From the NCBI GenBank assembly GCA_002737585.1, contig NSIA01000163.1, positions 1-6,930 of the forward strand: a DNA stretch of 6,930 nt. The letters are read 5' to 3'. Shown here piece after piece: positions 1 to 3,810 of the stretch. Positions within the stretch are counted from its first letter, which is position 1. Each line of letters starts with the position of its first letter. The notes beneath the pieces were generated by a model. It saw nothing but the letters and a program-made list of their open reading frames with translations, had not been told where the DNA came from and did no database searches. Made by a program: the position numbers and the translations under genes. The DNA comes from Planctomycetaceae bacterium (GTDB taxonomy: Bacteria; Planctomycetota; Phycisphaerae; Phycisphaerales; SM1A02).

Positions 1-67
1 TGCGGGGGGAAGGGTAAAGGCGGATGGTTCGGGCTGCTCTTGGGCGCCCGATGGTCATTATTAGGAC

Positions 68-90
68 CCCCGGCGCCCGCCGGCGCGGGG
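68..90. repeat. GC-rich imperfect stem-loop
   Basis: Bases 68-71 plus 73-77 can pair with 82-90: CCCC, a bulged G, then GCGCC, against GGCGCGGGG, with a 4-nt loop. Neither side is followed by a T-run, so it is not a standard intrinsic terminator. It may be the 3' end structure of a gene outside the window, or simply a by-product of high local GC. Confidence 0.3.
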
Positions 91-132
91 CGCTCGGGGG
101 AGAATCGCCACGATCTCCTGAATCTCCGGTGG

Positions 133-162
133 TTGGCACAGCCGTATATCTGTCTGTATGGA
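133..162 (+). promoter_or_regulatory. Candidate sigma70-type promoter for the prepilin-like gene
   Basis: TTGGCA at 133-138 matches the -35 consensus at five of six positions. TATGGA at 157-162, 18 bp further on, shares only the first three bases of TATAAT. If used, transcription would start near 169 and give a leader of about 200 nt. The -10 element and the start would both fall inside the inverted repeat at 155-176. This rests on consensus matching by eye only, and the weak -10 element keeps confidence low. Confidence 0.28.
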
Positions 163-176
163 TATCGTTCCATACA
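155..176. repeat. Inverted repeat, possible operator
   Basis: TGTATGG (155-161) and CCATACA (170-176) are perfect reverse complements separated by 8 bp. The element is AT-richer than its surroundings and overlaps the candidate -10 region, which is where a dimeric repressor site would sit. If transcribed it would instead form a 7-bp hairpin directly ahead of the next stem-loop. No binding protein can be named. Confidence 0.45.
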
Positions 177-179
177 TCC

Positions 180-205
180 CCAGCCCACCCCTCCGGTGTG
201 GCTGG
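180..205 (+). other. Strong stem-loop in the leader region
   Basis: Bases 180-189 (CCAGCCCACC) pair with 195-205 (GGTG, a bulged T, then GGCTGG), giving ten base pairs around a 5-nt loop. The downstream bases ATTTCT form only a weak T-run, so it could be an inefficient terminator or attenuator, or a leader stability element. It begins four bases after the inverted repeat at 155-176, so two hairpins lie in tandem. Confidence 0.45.
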
Positions 206-337
206 ATTTCTGAAACGGCTTCGCGGGCCTGCCGCCAAAGGTCCGCACCTGTTCGAGTCCAGCCCGCCGGTCTGGAACACCGATCCTTGAAGCCTCGGTG
301 AACTTCAGTGCCGGTCACATCTTGGTTTGGACTCTTC

Positions 338-379
338 ATGCATGCCTACGGGCTGCAGAAAGGCGAGGTAGGTACATGA
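338..379 (+). other. Possible 13-codon upstream ORF overlapping the prepilin start
   Basis: An ATG at 338 opens a 13-residue frame (MHAYGLQKGEVGT) that stops at TGA 377-379. Its stop overlaps the ATG at 376 in the ATGA arrangement often seen in translational coupling. There is no clear ribosome binding site ahead of 338, and an ORF this short is expected by chance, so it is only a candidate leader ORF. Confidence 0.15.
365..368 (+). promoter_or_regulatory. Ribosome binding site of the prepilin-like gene
   Basis: GAGG sits seven bases before the ATG at 376, a normal Shine-Dalgarno spacing. Together with the protein motif that follows, it decides the start in favour of 376 over the in-frame ATG at 298. 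Confidence 0.65.
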
Positions 380-1524
380 ACCGCCTCAATAAGAAGGGCT
401 TCACGATCGTTGAGCTGTTGGTGGTCGTTTCGATCATCGCGCTGCTCATTGCGATCCTGTTGCCTGCGATTGGTAAGGCTCGAGACGCTGCGCTCATCAC
501 GCAGAGCTTGGGCAATCTCCGCAACCTGAGTGCTGCGTGTAACGCGTACGGGGCTGACTACAACGACCGGCAGTTCACTGCTGTTCCTGACGAGTGCGGC
601 ATGTATGGCGATGCAATCGCTGGCGCATGCACGGCCATCACTGCTACGCAGTGCATCCCGCAGATGATCCTCGGTTGGGATTCGGGCGGTGGTCTGTGGG
701 GCTATTGGGTTTCTGGTACCCCTGCGCGATGCGCTGGATGGCCGGGAAACTGTGGCAACTTTGTGACCTATCAGGCCTGCGATTTCTGGGGAGCATCCGC
801 ACGTTGGGAAGGCTCATGGCGTCTCACCAATTGCAAGGCGTTCAACAGTTACGTCGGCGGCAAGTTCTACGACAAGGTCTTCTGGGCCCCGAAGGACAAG
901 ATCACGCTCGCCAAGATTGACAAGTACTTCTCAACTCCGGTTGAGTTCAATTACACCAACGGTGACTTTGAAACCCCCACTTATTGCTGGAGCCCAGCGG
1001 CCATGTGGTCGCCGGACGTCCTAGCGTGGTCGCGTAAGACTGGTAACGGTAGTTCCGCGGTGTTTGGTGCCAAGCCAACCAAGGCCACCATGCCTGGTGC
1101 TTTCAAGAGCCCAGGCGCAGGTCTTGCGCAGTACCCATCGCTGAAGTGGCGCATGTGGGAGCATCAATGGCTCCAGAACATGGAAGGCGGCGAAGTGAAC
1201 CCTGCGTTCTCGACGCCAACTCCATGGTTCTACAACCAGGGCTACAACAGCGCCCCGGCAACGCTCTGCTTTGATGGTCACACTCAGGTGGTGTCGATTG
1301 CTGGTATCCAGCAGGACAATGACTTGGCGATTGCCCAGTCATCGGGATCCTCTGGCACAGCAGCCGCAACTGGAAGTTTGTGGTTTGTAGCTTCGGGTGG
1401 CACAAACGCGTACTACTCGACGGCTGCTTACGACATGCTCACCACTGGCCAGGGCTCGTGCAGCGCTGGTGTTCTGACGGTCGACGGCATCCTTGGCCGC
1501 GACATGCTCCGTATCGGAGACTGA
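376..1524 (+). CDS. Prepilin-type N-terminal cleavage/methylation domain protein (type II secretion pseudopilin-like)
   Basis: A 382-residue protein expected to be processed by prepilin peptidase and held in the inner membrane or assembled into a pseudopilus-like structure. The N-terminus MNRLNKKG/FTIVELLVVV shows the cleavage site after Gly8, Phe at +1 and the conserved Glu at +5, followed by a hydrophobic helix (about residues 9-33) and the charged GKARDA exit. Near the C-terminus, LCFDGH (Asp300-Gly301-His302) resembles the DG end of the H-X9-DG motif of planctomycete DUF1559-like proteins, but Tyr290 stands where His is usual. The exported part is rich in Trp and Cys (11 cysteines by my count), suggesting disulfide bonds or a binding surface. 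An in-frame ATG at 298 was rejected: it would put 26 residues before the prepilin leader and lacks a good ribosome binding site. The gene has its own terminator, so it is probably monocistronic. Exact role and ligand are unknown. Confidence 0.9.
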   Translation: MNRLNKKGFTIVELLVVVSIIALLIAILLPAIGKARDAALITQSLGNLRNLSAACNAYGADYNDRQFTAVPDECGMYGDAIAGACTAITATQCIPQMILGWDSGGGLWGYWVSGTPARCAGWPGNCGNFVTYQACDFWGASARWEGSWRLTNCKAFNSYVGGKFYDKVFWAPKDKITLAKIDKYFSTPVEFNYTNGDFETPTYCWSPAAMWSPDVLAWSRKTGNGSSAVFGAKPTKATMPGAFKSPGAGLAQYPSLKWRMWEHQWLQNMEGGEVNPAFSTPTPWFYNQGYNSAPATLCFDGHTQVVSIAGIQQDNDLAIAQSSGSSGTAAATGSLWFVASGGTNAYYSTAAYDMLTTGQGSCSAGVLTVDGILGRDMLRIGD

Positions 1525-1580
1525 TACTGGGACGACATGGGGTGCATGCCACCGCATGTTGTTACTGACCTGATTCTTTC

Positions 1581-1618
1581 CGCGAGGGTCGCCAACTGGC
1601 GACCCTCGCGTGCTTTTT
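1581..1618 (+). terminator. Intrinsic terminator of the prepilin-like gene
   Basis: CGCGAGGGTCGCCA (1581-1594) and TGGCGACCCTCGCG (1597-1610) are perfect reverse complements. They form a 13-14-bp GC-rich stem with a 2-4-nt loop, followed by TGCTTTTT. The T-run lies only on the + side; the other strand reads GAAAGAATCAG past the stem, so termination should be one-directional. It lies 56 bases after the stop codon and separates this gene from the peptidase gene. Confidence 0.93.
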
Positions 1619-1644
1619 GCCAATGTGAGCACTGCGTAAACCCT

Positions 1645-1665
1645 TACACTTCTTGCTTCGAAAGG
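1645..1665 (+). promoter_or_regulatory. Candidate -10 element and ribosome binding site of the M28 peptidase gene
   Basis: TACACT (1645-1650) matches the -10 consensus at four of six positions and would start a transcript near 1657. AAAGG (1661-1665) is a plausible Shine-Dalgarno sequence six bases before the ATG at 1672. No good -35 hexamer is present at normal spacing; TTGCCA at 1617-1622 is 22 bp away. A promoter between the terminator and 1672 is expected because the terminator should block read-through. Confidence 0.35.
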
Positions 1666-1671
1666 CACTAC

Positions 1672-3795
1672 ATGCTTGGATCCCTCTTGCGCTCCGCCCC
1701 ATTCGCACTCTCTGCTGCTACCGCATGTTGTGCGCTTGCGAGTAGCGGTCAGGACGGCAAGCAAGAGGCGCCCGTAGCCGAGCCGCCGCAGCAGGTGATC
1801 ATCACCCGCGATGCTCCTGCACCAATGCCGGTCGAAGACGCCCCGCAGACCTCGCCGGCACCCAAAGAGCCAGGCAAGGTGATCGAGGGTCCCATCAATG
1901 TGTATAGCTGGGCACCCGCCGACAGCGCCAAGGCTGTTGATGCCAAGGACATTGATCTTGCCAAGGTCTTTGTTGATCTTGGACCTGTGGCAACCCGTTG
2001 GTACCAACACGCCATCACGCTTTCCAATCCGTGGTTTGAAGGCCGCGCGCCCGGTCTCCGTGGCAATGATCTGGCCGCTGAGTATCTGGAATTCTGGATG
2101 AAGGATGCGGGTCTTGAAGTTGCGTTCCCGGCTGTTGGTGAAGACGGCGTCACTCCAAAGGACGGCCCGTGGAAGAGCTATCAACAGAAGTTTGCGCTCA
2201 CTGGTGGGGCGCCCAAGGTGGAAGAGGGAGTATTGACGGCCGGCGGCGCTGACCGCGAACGCGGCAAAGACTTCACAGTGCTCGGCATTTCTGGCAACGC
2301 CAAGGTAGAAGCGCCGGTCACCTTTGTTGGCTATGGCATCAAGAAGGGCGAAGCCGACTACACGAGCTTTGAAGAGGACACCGATCTCACGGGTCGGATT
2401 GCCATGGTCTTCCGCTACGAGCCACTTGATGATCGGGGTCGTTCCAAGTGGGCATCGCGCCGCTTCAGTGAATTCTCCGCAATGACCACCAAGATTGATG
2501 CGCTGGTGGAACGCGGTGCTGCGGGAATCATTCTGGTTTCACCCCCCGGCGCGCGCGATGGCAAGGTTGCACTGGAAGACGTCTCGACGAGCCGCTGGGG
2601 TCGTCCACTTGATATTCCCATGGTGCAGGTTTCCACCGATATTGCCGAGCAAATCTTGAAAGCAGGCGCGCCTGATCAGGGTGCCTTGTTGGACTGGCGC
2701 AAGCGCGCCGACGCTGGCGAAATCAAGACGGTGGCCCTGAACGATGACGCCAAGGTTTCTATTGAAACCAAGTTGTCGAGTGGCGGGACGCCAACACAGA
2801 ATGTGGGCGGCGTCTTGCGTGGCAAAGGCGCGCTGGCTGACGAATGGGTGGTGGTAGGCGCACACTTTGATCACGTTGGATACGGCTATTTTGGTACCAG
2901 TCCGCAATACACCGGCCAGTTGCATCCGGGCGCCGATGACAATGCCAGCGGTACCTCAGCCATGTTGTGCATTGCGCAGGCGATGGCGGATCTTTACGGC
3001 GGCAAAGATGCACCGAAGGATGCGCGCAGCATTCTGTTTCTTGGATTCACCGGTGAAGAGAGTGGCCTCCGTGGCTCGCGCTGGTATGTCGAGCATCCAA
3101 CGATCGCAAACGACAAGATGTCATTGATGGTGAATATGGACATGGTGGGTCGTCTGCGTTCGGATGACCTGAGTGTTGGCGGCATGAGTTCTGCCAAGGG
3201 CATGATTGATGTGATGCGGCCAATCTTTGAACGCAGTGGCTTGACGATCCACGCTGACCCATCGGGTCGCGGACCGAGTGACCACGCCAGTTTCTACGGC
3301 GCGGGTGTTCCGGTGCTCTTCATGTACACGGGAAATCACGACATCTATCACACCCCCAAGGACAAGGGCTTCACCCTGAATCCGGAGGGAGCGGCAAAGA
3401 TTGTTGCATTGGCGGCAGACATCGCCGCGACGGTCGCTACTCGACCAGAGCGCCTGGAATTTCAGCAAGAAAGCGGCAAGACTGCCGATCGCGGTTACGC
3501 CACGGTTCGTTTGGGCGTGATGCCATCCATGAACGACGATGATCGAGAAGCTGGCGCGCCAGAGAAGGGTGTTCTGGTTGACGGCGTGAGCGCCGATACA
3601 TCGGCAAGTGACGCGGGGATCGTGAAGGGCGACATTCTGGTGTCTTGGAACGGCGAGGACCTGGAAAGCACAGGCACCATGATGACCAAGCTCCGTGCTC
3701 AGAAGCCTGGCGATGTTGTCAAGGTGAAGGTTTGGCGCGACGGCAAAGAAATTGAACTGGACGTCACATTGCGCGCCGCTAAGCCAAAAGAGTGA
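1672..3795 (+). CDS. Exported M28-family zinc metallopeptidase with PA-like and C-terminal PDZ domains
   Basis: A 707-residue protein of the aminopeptidase Y / M28 family, expected to remove residues from peptides outside the cytoplasm. A signal peptide covers residues 1-23, with probable cleavage after Ala-Leu-Ala, then a Pro-rich stretch to about 70. EGRAPG (from residue 123) matches the helical start of M28 enzymes, and residues about 205-345 resemble a protease-associated (PA) insert. The two-zinc site is complete: His398 in HFDH, Asp422 in GADDNASG, Glu462-Glu463 (general base and ligand), Asp490 in NMDMVGR and His560 in YHTPKD. Residues about 612-703 form a PDZ domain (GVLVDGVSADTSASDAG...GDILVSWNGEDL), which may bind substrate ends or partners. 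The ATG at 1672 is preferred over 1537 because it gives a ribosome binding site and a signal peptide, whereas 1537 lies upstream of the terminator. Family assignment is firm; substrate is unknown. Confidence 0.95.
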   Translation: MLGSLLRSAPFALSAATACCALASSGQDGKQEAPVAEPPQQVIITRDAPAPMPVEDAPQTSPAPKEPGKVIEGPINVYSWAPADSAKAVDAKDIDLAKVFVDLGPVATRWYQHAITLSNPWFEGRAPGLRGNDLAAEYLEFWMKDAGLEVAFPAVGEDGVTPKDGPWKSYQQKFALTGGAPKVEEGVLTAGGADRERGKDFTVLGISGNAKVEAPVTFVGYGIKKGEADYTSFEEDTDLTGRIAMVFRYEPLDDRGRSKWASRRFSEFSAMTTKIDALVERGAAGIILVSPPGARDGKVALEDVSTSRWGRPLDIPMVQVSTDIAEQILKAGAPDQGALLDWRKRADAGEIKTVALNDDAKVSIETKLSSGGTPTQNVGGVLRGKGALADEWVVVGAHFDHVGYGYFGTSPQYTGQLHPGADDNASGTSAMLCIAQAMADLYGGKDAPKDARSILFLGFTGEESGLRGSRWYVEHPTIANDKMSLMVNMDMVGRLRSDDLSVGGMSSAKGMIDVMRPIFERSGLTIHADPSGRGPSDHASFYGAGVPVLFMYTGNHDIYHTPKDKGFTLNPEGAAKIVALAADIAATVATRPERLEFQQESGKTADRGYATVRLGVMPSMNDDDREAGAPEKGVLVDGVSADTSASDAGIVKGDILVSWNGEDLESTGTMMTKLRAQKPGDVVKVKVWRDGKEIELDVTLRAAKPKE

Positions 3796-3807
3796 TGGCG
3801 CGGCGCG
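3772..3807. terminator. Shared stem-loop at the convergent gene junction
   Basis: CGCGCCGC (3772-3779) pairs with GCGGCGCG (3800-3807), and inside it GCCA (3783-3786) pairs with TGGC (3796-3799). This leaves a 3-nt bulge (TAA) and a 9-nt loop, for twelve base pairs in total. The loop ends with the TGA stop of the peptidase gene, and the far arm lies in the 15-bp gap before the GH95 stop. Because it is symmetric it can form in either transcript and may be a bidirectional terminator or 3'-end block. Neither side has a T-run, so it is not a classical intrinsic terminator. Confidence 0.5.
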
Positions 3808-3810
3808 TGG

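Larger units (their letters stand above)
1..375. other. Gene-free 5' flank and probable leader of the prepilin-like gene
   Basis: No reading frame here looks like a real protein. The open frames at 24-290 (+) and 61-339 (-) are rich in Arg, Pro and Gly, match no family I recognise, and overlap each other. The stretch holds a GC-rich imperfect hairpin (68-90), a promoter-like pair of hexamers (133-138 and 157-162), an inverted repeat (155-176), a 10-bp stem-loop (180-205), and short pairings such as TCCAG/CTGGA around 257-275. I read it as the intergenic and untranslated leader region of the gene starting at 376. The end of an upstream gene could lie just outside the window. Confidence 0.6.

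Noticed and set aside
134..139. TGGCAC, resembling the -24 half of a sigma54 promoter, which often drives pilin genes
   Set aside because: The invariant GC of the -12 element should lie at 147-148, where the sequence is TA.
251..260. GTTCGAGTCC, resembling a tRNA T-loop
   Set aside because: The flanking bases do not form a 5-bp T-stem (only CTG/CAG with an 8-nt loop pairs), and no anticodon arm or acceptor stem can be placed around it.
24..339. Overlapping open frames 24-290 (+) and 61-339 (-)
   Set aside because: Low-complexity Arg/Pro/Gly composition, no recognisable motif, no supporting ribosome binding site, and they lie over structured leader-like sequence.
298..375. Upstream in-frame ATG at 298 for the prepilin-like gene
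   Set aside because: It would place 26 residues ahead of a canonical short prepilin leader; the ATG at 376 has a GAGG site at the right distance.
594..920. 108-codon + frame inside the prepilin-like gene
   Set aside because: An out-of-frame shadow rich in Trp, Arg and His with no known motif, fully inside a well-supported gene.
1511..1558. Two 5-bp inverted repeats (GTATC/GATAC at 1511-1527, CATGC/GCATG at 1545-1558) after the prepilin stop region
   Set aside because: Arms this short are common by chance, and the strong terminator just downstream explains transcript ending.
1537..1671. Upstream start at 1537 for the M28 peptidase
   Set aside because: It lies before the intrinsic terminator and would translate through it, hiding the signal peptide. 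The ATG at 1672 has AAAGG upstream.
1723..1734. Cys19-Cys20 in the peptidase signal region as a possible lipoprotein site
   Set aside because: The residues before the first Cys (Ala-Thr-Ala) match a lipobox poorly, and an Ala-Leu-Ala signal peptidase I site follows directly; lipidation is not excluded but not supported.
1339..2184. 281-codon open frame on the minus strand
   Set aside because: It lies antisense to the end of the prepilin-like gene, the terminator and the start of the peptidase gene. Its translation has no domain pattern and is explained by high-GC codon bias on the opposite strand.
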